DNA from: Acidobacteriia bacterium UBA6623
Lineage (GTDB): Bacteria > Acidobacteriota > Terriglobia > Bryobacterales > UBA6623
NCBI GenBank assembly: GCA_002433055.1
Contig: DJHJ01000033.1
Location: forward strand, 58,613-122,612
DNA length: 64,000 nucleotides
Direction: 5' to 3'
The translations under genes and the position numbers were made by a program. This document shows positions 56,388-64,000 of the stretch, one piece after another. The stretch's first letter is position 1. Each line of letters begins with the position of its first letter. The notes beneath the pieces are model-generated. The model was not told where the DNA came from, ran no database searches, and saw nothing but the letters and a program-made list of their open reading frames with translations.

Positions 56388-57215
56388 TTACGACGGAAAT
56401 AGAATGCTCAACAACTCGTTCAATCTATTATAGTTTGGGATAATCCAGTCAGCTCCAGCTCGCACTAGCCGCTGTCGCTTCACAGGATCGACACGCAAAC
56501 AGATAGGCTCGTCACTTGCTACACCAACAGCACAACCACCCACCTCTTTAACATTCTCAATCTCCACATAGCCGTCCCCAAAGGCCAAGAAGTTTTCACC
56601 TTTAAAGTTTCCCTCACAAAGAATTCGATTTATTAAAATTTTTTTTGAAAAATTCTTGTAGTCTTCACGAGCACCGTATATGTGCCCATCAAAATAAGTG
56701 TCAACTTGAAGCAGCTCCGCTTCCCTAGATAAATAAGACTCATCTGTCCCACTAGCCAGATATAAGCTCAATCCACGTTTTTGCAGAGTTTGCATGAGAG
56801 AGCGTGAACCTGGAACCATCAACTCATCTGGTGAAATGGTGCCGGCACTCAATCCTTCAACGCGAAGCTTGATGTGCGCATCAAGTCGGTTGAGATACAT
56901 GTGCTTGTACATCATCGGTTCGAGAGGTTTTCCACCTCGTAAGGAAATTTGCCGCGCTAATTCAATCATCTGGTAGATCGTTTGCTTGCCAGTGAGTCTC
57001 GCAACGTATTCCTCGACAACAGTTGTTAGCTCTCCTTCCGACTCATCACCACCAAGACCGGCAAGAATCTCGACCATCATTGGGACCATTACGTCAGTCC
57101 AACCTGAACGAATCAAGGAAATAGTGCCATCGAAATCGAATAGCGCGATGCTACACCTCGTAGCATCGCTTTCAGAGGAGACAATTTCAACCGTACTAGG
57201 GTTCAATTCGGTCAT
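56388..57215 (-). CDS. HAD-superfamily phosphatase
   Basis: A 275-residue HAD enzyme with FDFDGTISLIRSGW (nucleophile Asp27 and Asp29), LASGTDESYL (motif II) and FGDGYVEIENV (motif IV). A long helical cap lies between motifs I and II. It could remove a phosphate from a sugar phosphate, as GmhB does in heptose synthesis, though GmhB itself is a shorter, different HAD type. It is first of the four-gene cluster, one base from the next start, and follows the nadB remnant by 18 bases. Confidence 0.85.
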   Translation of the reverse strand: MTELNPSTVEIVSSESDATRCSIALFDFDGTISLIRSGWTDVMVPMMVEILAGLGGDESEGELTTVVEEYVARLTGKQTIYQMIELARQISLRGGKPLEPMMYKHMYLNRLDAHIKLRVEGLSAGTISPDELMVPGSRSLMQTLQKRGLSLYLASGTDESYLSREAELLQVDTYFDGHIYGAREDYKNFSKKILINRILCEGNFKGENFLAFGDGYVEIENVKEVGGCAVGVASDEPICLRVDPVKRQRLVRAGADWIIPNYNRLNELLSILFPS

Positions 57216-57233
57216 TCACTACCACCAATGGTT

Positions 57234-57431
57234 TCAAGCAACAGCTTTGGCTGTCTCTATGTCACTCAAGGCAAACGCAATATCACCTTGAGAGTACTCG
57301 GATGCAGACTCAGTCCAGCGATCCTTAGTAAGTACAAGAACCTGTCCTCCTTTAGAGGCCTCTATAAACGCTCGCAGACCGGCAACTCCTACACCCACAA
57401 TGAGAAAATCAGTGTCCATGAGTAAGCCCAC
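57234..57431 (-). pseudogene. L-aspartate oxidase (nadB) N-terminal remnant
   Basis: A 65-residue frame showing the start of a FAD-dependent L-aspartate oxidase: DFLIVGVGVAGLRAFIEA is the FAD motif, VLVLTKDRWTES follows, and EYSQGDIAFAL matches the family YAQGGIA block. The frame then stops, leaving more than 450 residues absent. The normal Gly-Gly of the YAQGG motif is Gly-Asp here, a further sign of decay. The ATG at 57419 (MDTDFLIVG) is the probable original start. The enzyme normally oxidises aspartate to iminoaspartate for NAD synthesis. Confidence 0.7.
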
Positions 57432-57542
57432 GAGTTTATCATGTGCTCGAGAAAACAGTCGTAGACCAGCCCTTGATGCGTGTGACTACCTATATACCAC
57501 CGTGCAAATCCAGTACACCAATGGCTAACTTGAGGCCTGGTC

Positions 57543-58655
57543 TCACCTCAAAACACGTACTCGGTGGTTTTCACTGTCACCGATGTATACCGAGCCATCG
57601 TGCGCAACAAAGACCCCGTGTGGACGAGCCAATCCACATTGATCCGGATCGCCGTCAGGACCATCGTGCCGATTACCAGTACCAACAACAGTTTCAATTA
57701 AACCGCTCTGTAAATCGATGCGCCTAATAGTGTGACTCTCGGTATCAGCAATATATACATCACCATTGGAACCAACTGAGATCCCTTTGGGCCCTGACAA
57801 AAGCGCCTGTTTTGCAGAGCTGCCGTCACCTGCATACCCCTTTGAACCCGTACCTGCGACATGATGCAAGACTTTCTCTTTCATCGAAATGCGATAAATT
57901 GAATTACCCTCACGCAACGCCAAAAACATATCGCCTTGACGGTCAAAAGCAATCGCACGTGGTCCGTTCAGAGGAGTACCTTTTACAGGAGAGCCATTGG
58001 GCGTAGCAGCCTGATCTCCAGTACCAGCAAACGTATCTATTACACCGCTCGGAAGCTCAACTCGACGTATGCGGTGATTCCCTATATCGGCGATGTAAAG
58101 AAAACCGCTCTCATCGAATTCAATGCTGTGGGGGTTGTGAAGCTGTGCTTTGATAGCTTTGCCACCATCACCTGAGTAGCCTGCCTCACCAGTGCCTACA
58201 ACTGTTGATATTATTCCAGTTGCCGCATCAACCTTACGAACAACATGATTCTGCATCTCAACAAAATACATATCACCGCTCTGGGAGAAACGTACTTCGT
58301 ACGGTTCATTTAAATCAGCCTCCAAAGCCGAACCACCATCACCTGAATACCCCTTGCGACCGGTGCCGGCAACGGTGGAAATGACGTTTGTGTGCAAATC
58401 TAGACGTCGGACTCTGTGAGTGTCGACTTCACAGATATACAGAGATCCATCCGGGCCGATCACAACCCCAAACGGGTTACCTAATTGAGCTTCCTTACCT
58501 GAGCCGCCATCACCCCCAGCACCACTGATTCCCACACCTGCAACCGTGTAAACAATTTCATCAAGAGAAACCTCAGATTCAAACAGAGGTGTATCATTCT
58601 CCGATGCACATGCTGTTAGAATCAGCACGAGAACTGCTATGAGTACTTTAATCAT
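57543..58655 (-). CDS. NHL-repeat beta-propeller lipoprotein
   Basis: A 370-residue lipoprotein (lipobox LTAC, Cys16). Six repeats of about 55 residues begin with TVAGTG-like strands (at about 37, 92, 148, 204, 260 and 315) and include GYSGDGG followed by NP and then LYICEVDTHRVRR-type strands. This is a six-bladed NHL propeller, like the propeller part of many secreted proteins of unknown function. It probably binds a ligand or another protein at the cell surface or in the periplasm. The repeats are similar also at DNA level. Confidence 0.85.
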   Translation of the reverse strand: MIKVLIAVLVLILTACASENDTPLFESEVSLDEIVYTVAGVGISGAGGDGGSGKEAQLGNPFGVVIGPDGSLYICEVDTHRVRRLDLHTNVISTVAGTGRKGYSGDGGSALEADLNEPYEVRFSQSGDMYFVEMQNHVVRKVDAATGIISTVVGTGEAGYSGDGGKAIKAQLHNPHSIEFDESGFLYIADIGNHRIRRVELPSGVIDTFAGTGDQAATPNGSPVKGTPLNGPRAIAFDRQGDMFLALREGNSIYRISMKEKVLHHVAGTGSKGYAGDGSSAKQALLSGPKGISVGSNGDVYIADTESHTIRRIDLQSGLIETVVGTGNRHDGPDGDPDQCGLARPHGVFVAHDGSVYIGDSENHRVRVLR

Positions 58656-58795
58656 GAACTACCCCCTCACATAAGATGCATTCGGCCAAGACAACGATGT
58701 TCCATTTCAACAGTGGTCCGTCAGCGCTATAAATGTATACCACGAAAATGAAAACCAATATGCAAAATAGCCACTGCCCTAGTAACGTCAGGAAT

Positions 58796-58801
58796 TATAA
58801 T
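58796..58801 (+). promoter_or_regulatory. Candidate -10 box before the AddB-like gene
   Basis: A perfect TATAAT lies 37 bases before the GTG start. A second TGCTACAAT-like element (58820-58828) lies nearer. Neither has a good -35. The divergent NHL gene shares this 180-base region. Confidence 0.3.
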
Positions 58802-58838
58802 ATCTACTACCCTGACAATTGCTACAATCCTCGATCAA

Positions 58839-61559
58839 GTGAATAAATTGCTGCTGATCGGCCCTCCGGGTAGCGGAAAGACCCGTTTTGTTTTAGAGAA
58901 GATTTTAACCGCAGTTCGCGAAGAGCGTGGCGAAGAGGTTCTGCTTGTGGTACCAACCGCGAGCATGGTGCGACACACACTACATACACTCGCACGGAAA
59001 AATGGCTCCATTCCCGGAAATACAGTACAAACACTAACGGATTTCACGGTTCGGCTAACACCAGGAATCCGAACTCCATCACCTGCACTCAGTGCTTGGC
59101 TTCTCAAGCAAATCATCCAGGAAGTTGACATTGCCACTTCGCTGACTCAAAACCAAACTCCCGGTCTCATCACTGCTATAGAGCGAACAATAAAGGATCT
59201 GTGGGCTGCGGGCTGCAATGCTAACCAAATCAAGAAATTTGTAAATTCTCAAACTCAAAAGAGCTTTGCCGAAGTATTTCAGCACTACGAAAGACGTCTC
59301 AGTGAACTTGATTACGTGTCGCCACTGAAGCGTTTTCAATCAGCGGCGACGAATATCCGCAATGGCGATCTTGGCTCACTTCGTGAAATTTATTTCGACG
59401 GGTTCTTTCATCTAACTATCGGAGAGCAGGAACTGATCCAGGCGACCCTTGAGAATTCACAGAAAACTATAGTTACCTTTGTCGAAAAACCAGATCAATG
59501 CTTCAAAGGACTTTCAATTCACCGTTTAAAAAAAATATATAGGCCTTACTGCACACCCACTATTTCCAGAGCAGTAACACCGACTCACGAAATCGAAGAG
59601 ATCGCACATAGAATCGTAGATGGCATCAACACCACAGAGCATTCGTTCGCCGATTATGGCATCGTATTACGTTCACCGAAAATCTATGAGCCAATCATTC
59701 GTCGCGTTTTCGAACGTTTCGGCATTCCATTTCGTTGCCGTCTATCGAAACCTCTGTTGCTGCACGATAACGTTCGTTTCGTCCTATCCTTACTACGAGC
59801 AGCAGACAAAGGATTCCCGGCTGAGGAAACGCTAGATGCTCTTCGCAACCCAGTCTGTGATGCTGGAAAACCGACAGAGCTCGACGTTTTCGACTTCGAT
59901 ATCCGACGGAAATTACCAGGTAATGGGTTGTCTTTTTTGGAACAACACGCAACGCCCTATCCGACCATTTGCAAGAAACTTGCCGACCTGCACCAGACAG
60001 TCGAGTGGTCACAACAAACATCTCTACTCACGGAATGGACTGAGCGTATCGACAACTTCTACGAAAATTGGTCTAGGAAGCCTGAAATAAACGATGGGCT
60101 TCCCATCCTTCCTTGCTACGACCAGATTCTGGACTGGCGCTCTACAGCGCAAATGGCCTCAGCGTTTCGCAGTTCCACTGAAGAAGCGGCTTCAATACTT
60201 TCTATTTCCGGCAGGGATAGAGTGTCACTCAATACCTACCTGAATATGCTCGAATTTGCCTTACAAAGAACCTCAGTGCCCGTACCTGACGACCGTCGCA
60301 ACGTGGTCCATGTCCTACCCATCTACGAGGCGCGACAATGGGAACTACCAGTAGTATTCGTACCTGGACTAGTTGAAAATCAATTCCCACGTCCCTCAAA
60401 AACCAATTTATTTTTTGGAGAATCAGATCGTGAAAACTTACAGCGCAACGGGATTCCTCTCCGTTCCTCGAGAGACTATGACGACGAAGAAACTCTTCTA
60501 TTTCAAATTGCTAGAACTCGTGCGCGACAGACCTTATTCTTTAGCTACTCCCAATTTGACGAACAGAACAAACCGCTATTGCGTTCATTCTTGCTCAAAG
60601 GAAATGACCGTGAGCATGACCGTATCTTAAACCCAATAAGTCTATGTACACCGATACCAAGTTATGTTGTGCCAACTGCATCGAATCTAGATTCAACCGA
60701 TTTACGAAAGTGGATTACGACCAAACATGCGAGTTTTTCGCCAACTTCACTTGAAGATTTCATACAGTGCCCGTACCAATATTTTTCGCGACACACTCTG
60801 GATCTAGAAGAACGGCCTCCCGTACCAGAGGAACGATTCGATAGAAAACTCGAGGGAAATATTGTCCACCGTACCCTAGCTGAGTGGAGTCAGGATCGCT
60901 CAGTACCAGTGCTTGCCATTTTGCAGGATGTTTTCAAATCCGAATGTCAGCGCAACCGCATCCCTACCACTGTTCGTACCTTGGCCTCCCTTTACCGTAT
61001 GGAAGAAGACTTAACACAATTTTCTGCCGACGAAGCATCTGCTTGTATTTTCGAAAACGTTGTCCACAAGCATGAAGCAGACTTCCAATATGTGACAACG
61101 GGATACAGAGGAAACAAAACGTGTATCCGAGGACGCATCGACCGTTACGAAGCTATAGAAGGAAAATACGCCTTCGTTGTGGACTACAAGTACTCGACTG
61201 ACTCTTCGATCAGGAAGTTGACTGACGATGAGGAAGGTTATGTCCAAGGTCCACTTTATCTTTTGGGTCTGGAGCAAGAGCTAGGACTAAAACCAATAGG
61301 CATCCAGTTTCTGGGTCTGAGGAACAAAATCACGCGAGTCAATAAGGTCCTCGACGGTTCTTTGCCGACAACGTCTGGCGCTTATACTGAGACACTACCT
61401 GAACGCGATTTCCAAAACTTTCTTAAACAAGGACTTCAAAGAGCCCTGAATGCAATCGATAAAATCCACACTGGACACATCAAAGTCGACCCCCGTGATC
61501 CAGACCGATGCAAACACTGCAACTTCAGAGATCTCTGTCGAATCAGAATCGAATCATGA
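58839..61559 (+). CDS. addB: AddB-like helicase-nuclease subunit
   Basis: A 906-residue protein. An N-terminal Walker A GPPGSGKT (8-15) is followed by an inactivated helicase fold. Near the C-terminus is a RecB-type nuclease: VVDYKYSTD with Asp782 and Lys784 as catalytic residues. Four cysteines, Cys644 (FIQCPYQYF), Cys891, Cys894 and Cys900 (CKHCNFRDLC), form the AddB iron-sulfur staple. It starts with GTG, and its end overlaps the AddA-like gene by ATGA. The pair would process DNA double-strand ends for recombination. Confidence 0.88.
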   Translation: MNKLLLIGPPGSGKTRFVLEKILTAVREERGEEVLLVVPTASMVRHTLHTLARKNGSIPGNTVQTLTDFTVRLTPGIRTPSPALSAWLLKQIIQEVDIATSLTQNQTPGLITAIERTIKDLWAAGCNANQIKKFVNSQTQKSFAEVFQHYERRLSELDYVSPLKRFQSAATNIRNGDLGSLREIYFDGFFHLTIGEQELIQATLENSQKTIVTFVEKPDQCFKGLSIHRLKKIYRPYCTPTISRAVTPTHEIEEIAHRIVDGINTTEHSFADYGIVLRSPKIYEPIIRRVFERFGIPFRCRLSKPLLLHDNVRFVLSLLRAADKGFPAEETLDALRNPVCDAGKPTELDVFDFDIRRKLPGNGLSFLEQHATPYPTICKKLADLHQTVEWSQQTSLLTEWTERIDNFYENWSRKPEINDGLPILPCYDQILDWRSTAQMASAFRSSTEEAASILSISGRDRVSLNTYLNMLEFALQRTSVPVPDDRRNVVHVLPIYEARQWELPVVFVPGLVENQFPRPSKTNLFFGESDRENLQRNGIPLRSSRDYDDEETLLFQIARTRARQTLFFSYSQFDEQNKPLLRSFLLKGNDREHDRILNPISLCTPIPSYVVPTASNLDSTDLRKWITTKHASFSPTSLEDFIQCPYQYFSRHTLDLEERPPVPEERFDRKLEGNIVHRTLAEWSQDRSVPVLAILQDVFKSECQRNRIPTTVRTLASLYRMEEDLTQFSADEASACIFENVVHKHEADFQYVTTGYRGNKTCIRGRIDRYEAIEGKYAFVVDYKYSTDSSIRKLTDDEEGYVQGPLYLLGLEQELGLKPIGIQFLGLRNKITRVNKVLDGSLPTTSGAYTETLPERDFQNFLKQGLQRALNAIDKIHTGHIKVDPRDPDRCKHCNFRDLCRIRIES

Positions 61560-64000
61560 AAGAAACAGTCAAACAGAGCGAGGCTATTTCGAGTTGGAAT
61601 CAAGGAGCAGTTTGTGTTACCGCAGGACCAGGTTCTGGTAAAACCACCGTCCTAGTTGAGCGTTTTCGTTGGCTCGTCAATGAAAAAAATGTGGACCCAA
61701 AAAAAATACTGGCAGTCACTTTCACCGAAAAAGCGGCACAGAACTTGATAGAACGACTTGGTGAACACGATGACTCCCTTGAAAAACAGCAGCAGATGTT
61801 TCGACAAGCGCCAATAGCAACAATTCACAGCTTCTGTAGTGGTTTACTGAGAGAATATGCCTTTGAAATTGGACTTGATCCCGAATTCTCCGTCATGGAT
61901 GAATGGGAAAGTAAGATTGAACAAAATCGGATTATTCGTGAAGCACTAGAGCAAGCTCACGCCAATGATTCCGCAGCTCTGGAACAATTCCTACGGTCCT
62001 TTGGCGGCAACGACATTGAAAGACATCTGTCGAAGATACATCAAGAAATTTGTGCAGCGGACAAAGAAGCATTTGTCCAAATAAGTAATCCACAACCACA
62101 GCTCCAAAACCTTGTTGCCGAACTCGAAAACGCGGCGAACCAAGGCAAATGGCCTGAATTAGTCGCCGAGGCAAAGCTACTGCGGCTTGCATCTGAAACG
62201 TCAGATTTCGATTACATTCGCTTCTTAAGAAGTCTCACCGAAAAGTTGAACAGTCTCCCAAAGACCCGAGCAGCGAGTAAAATTCTCAAACGCCTGCGTG
62301 ACAAACGTGACAATCTAGTTCTTCAGACTGACTACCTTTTTACCAGTATCGCGAATCAAGATTCTCGGGCATGGTTAGCAAAAATCCTGATTGAAATCGA
62401 ACTTAGTTTTCAACGATGGAAACGATCATCCTCGAAGTGTGATTTTTTTGATCTTGAGCGTTATACCGTGCAACTACTCAAGAAACACCACCATCTTGCC
62501 GAGCGATTTGATCATATCTTGGTCGACGAGTATCAGGACATAAACCCGGTCCAGAATAAATTAATTGAGCTGCTTCAGAAGAACCGTAACTATTCTGCTC
62601 GCACGCTGTTCGCAGTTGGTGATATTAATCAGTCCATATATGGTTTTCGTTATGCTGCACCAAGTGTATTTCGAGATTTCCGTAACAATGTCGAGATACA
62701 TGGTGGCCACCCGATCGAACTGCGTGAAAACTTCCGTAGCCGACCCGACATCTTGTTAGCGGCCGAAACATTCCTTCACAACGCGGAAGGTGTGGAGTCG
62801 CGCTCCTTGACCGCAAAACGATGCTTTCCGCCAAAATCAATACCAAGCGTGGAGATCCTCGCAACTTATGGCAACAACAAGCAAAACGCAAAACGCCGAG
62901 AGGCACGTCATCTAGCTGCCCGTATACTTGAGCTCAAACACGAGTTGGAACTAGGAGTAGATGACTCGGGCAAAAAGTCTCGTAAGCCAGAATGGAAAGA
63001 CTTTGCAGTTTTGGCCCGTAGTCGTACAAATCTTGAAGCAATAGCCAAAGCTTTACAACAAACTGGTATTCCTTACACCACCGCGGGCAAGGGTTTCTTT
63101 AACGCTCCAGAAATTCGCGACTTGATCAATGTTTTACACATTCTAGTCAACCCCAGAGATGAGATCCGCTGTGCCGCAGTTCTAAGATCTCCTCTTGTTG
63201 GCATCAAAGATGAAACGTTATTAACCCTCAAAATTAACGGTTGCAATCTGGTTCAGGCTCTTGATGACATAACCGTTCACTCTGACTCTGGAACCGCTTC
63301 TCCACCCTTAGCAATCGATCCCATCGACTCGGATCGTCTGAAAAAGTTTCACGGATGGCTCACACACTTTCGCCTTATTCGAGACAGAACACCTATCGAT
63401 CTTCTGCTGTCACGGATTCTAATTGAAACTGGTTACGAAACCTATCTACTTTCCCAACCCACCGGTCGCCACCAAGCTGCAAACGTGCGTAAATTCATTG
63501 AAATTCTCCGCGGACAGTCTGAAAAACGACCAGTTAGTTTCGACTCATTGATTTTGCATGTTGAAAAAATGCGGTCATCGCAATCACCTGAAGGTGATGC
63601 CCCAGTCCTCGACCCATCTGAAAACACAGTGCATCTGATGACAATTCATGCTGCAAAAGGGCTCGAATTTCCCGTGGTGATCATACCATCTGTACAAAGC
63701 CCCACCCCCAACAGCGTGACAACCACCGGATTCAGTCCCACTTGTGGTGTCGGCGCTAAATGGAAAACCTCAACTGCTGGCTCTGGTCAAGACGACGAAG
63801 CACTAAACGAAATCAACAGAAACGCCACACAACAAAGAAGAGAAGAATCAAACCGCCTCTTTTACGTAGCCATAACTCGTGCTGAGGAGCATTTAATACT
63901 AAGCTGCTGCTTCGGATCACCATCGTACAGAGCTACAGCATGGGCGCAGTTGCTCAAAAAATCACTCGAAAGTATTCATAACAAGGAAGATGGACATCTT
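61556..64000 (+). CDS. addA: UvrD/AddA-like helicase subunit, truncated by the window end
   Basis: 815 codons are open to the window end with no stop. Seen are AGPGSGKTT (Walker A, 23-31), IATIHSFCSGLL, VDEYQDINPVQ (Walker B), GDINQSIYGFRYA, ENFRSRPDI, HLMTIHAAKGLEFPVVI and LFYVAITRAEEHL, a complete SF1 helicase motor. The C-terminal nuclease domain expected of AddA is beyond the window. It pairs with the AddB-like gene by ATGA overlap. The start lacks the long N-terminus of some AddA proteins. Confidence 0.9.
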   Translation, partial: MKETVKQSEAISSWNQGAVCVTAGPGSGKTTVLVERFRWLVNEKNVDPKKILAVTFTEKAAQNLIERLGEHDDSLEKQQQMFRQAPIATIHSFCSGLLREYAFEIGLDPEFSVMDEWESKIEQNRIIREALEQAHANDSAALEQFLRSFGGNDIERHLSKIHQEICAADKEAFVQISNPQPQLQNLVAELENAANQGKWPELVAEAKLLRLASETSDFDYIRFLRSLTEKLNSLPKTRAASKILKRLRDKRDNLVLQTDYLFTSIANQDSRAWLAKILIEIELSFQRWKRSSSKCDFFDLERYTVQLLKKHHHLAERFDHILVDEYQDINPVQNKLIELLQKNRNYSARTLFAVGDINQSIYGFRYAAPSVFRDFRNNVEIHGGHPIELRENFRSRPDILLAAETFLHNAEGVESRSLTAKRCFPPKSIPSVEILATYGNNKQNAKRREARHLAARILELKHELELGVDDSGKKSRKPEWKDFAVLARSRTNLEAIAKALQQTGIPYTTAGKGFFNAPEIRDLINVLHILVNPRDEIRCAAVLRSPLVGIKDETLLTLKINGCNLVQALDDITVHSDSGTASPPLAIDPIDSDRLKKFHGWLTHFRLIRDRTPIDLLLSRILIETGYETYLLSQPTGRHQAANVRKFIEILRGQSEKRPVSFDSLILHVEKMRSSQSPEGDAPVLDPSENTVHLMTIHAAKGLEFPVVIIPSVQSPTPNSVTTTGFSPTCGVGAKWKTSTAGSGQDDEALNEINRNATQQRREESNRLFYVAITRAEEHLILSCCFGSPSYRATAWAQLLKKSLESIHNKEDGHL

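Noticed and set aside
57543..58655. DNA repeats in the NHL gene as a repeat array or CRISPR
   Set aside because: The repetition follows the protein's six propeller blades with diverged copies and no spacers.
1..64000. Prophage, insertion sequence or CRISPR-Cas
   Set aside because: No transposase, integrase, structural phage gene, Cas gene or regular repeat-spacer pattern was found on either strand.

Overview
This window is a gene-dense bacterial chromosome segment of moderate GC. It has no phage, insertion sequence, CRISPR array or rRNA. The cell is Gram-negative: there is an RND efflux pump, a LolC/E-type lipoprotein-release permease, several lipoproteins, a TctABC tripartite carrier and a heptose-isomerase-like gene. 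MetW, an IscA/ErpA-type protein, LysR and the TctC family point towards Proteobacteria. KorAB, an AddAB-like helicase-nuclease pair, DUF1015 and Gfo/Idh plus PQQ-propeller neighbours are also common in other Gram-negative phyla, so I do not place the organism further. Nine adjacent gene pairs share a 4-base ATGA stop/start overlap, which decides several start codons.

Layout. 0-9.3 kb: the end of a class IV aminotransferase, a secreted nitrilase-family amidase, a thioredoxin-like protein, tRNA-Leu(CAA), an SDR, purA, a rhodanese, a methyltransferase-nadE pair, an iron-sulfur carrier and a cupin. 9.4-12.4 kb: a tctCBA carboxylate-uptake operon behind a 16-base palindrome. 12.4-18.2 kb: a flavin disulfide oxidoreductase and a four-gene iron/metal operon (DtxR/MntR regulator, membrane-anchored DtxR-FeoA fusion, and FeoB split into G-protein and channel genes) driven by a promoter with a DtxR-like operator at its start site. 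18.5-23.4 kb: korAB, a CBS protein and DUF1015. 23.5-30.8 kb: LysR, an RRM protein, an internally deleted amidohydrolase, metW, a periplasmic molybdenum hydroxylase (iorAB type) and a GlcD-type oxidase. 31-34.3 kb: a long-form guaA followed by a small AT-rich patch. 34.4-40.7 kb: an internally deleted MFS transporter, DUF2939, an N-acyl-amino-acid amidohydrolase lipoprotein, and a HAD / LarA-like / SDR operon. 40.8-53.5 kb: an RND pump, maf, lysS, a lolC/E gene, a Gfo/Idh oxidoreductase with a clear promoter and palindrome, a PQQ-propeller protein and polX. 53.7-58.7 kb: a minus-strand cluster of SIS isomerase, RfaE-like kinase, deoxyhypusine-synthase-like protein and HAD phosphatase, preceded by a nadB remnant and an NHL-propeller lipoprotein. 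58.8-64 kb: an AddB-like nuclease and an AddA-like helicase that runs off the end.

The most interesting parts are (a) the metal operon, with its membrane-tethered DtxR-FeoA protein, split FeoB and MntR-type ligand set; (b) the SIS / kinase / DHS-like / HAD cluster, which looks like a sugar-phosphate pathway around an enzyme of unknown chemistry; (c) the HAD / LarA-like / SDR operon, whose racemase homologue lacks catalytic residues; and (d) three truncated or internally deleted genes, which suggest ongoing gene loss or population-level variation.
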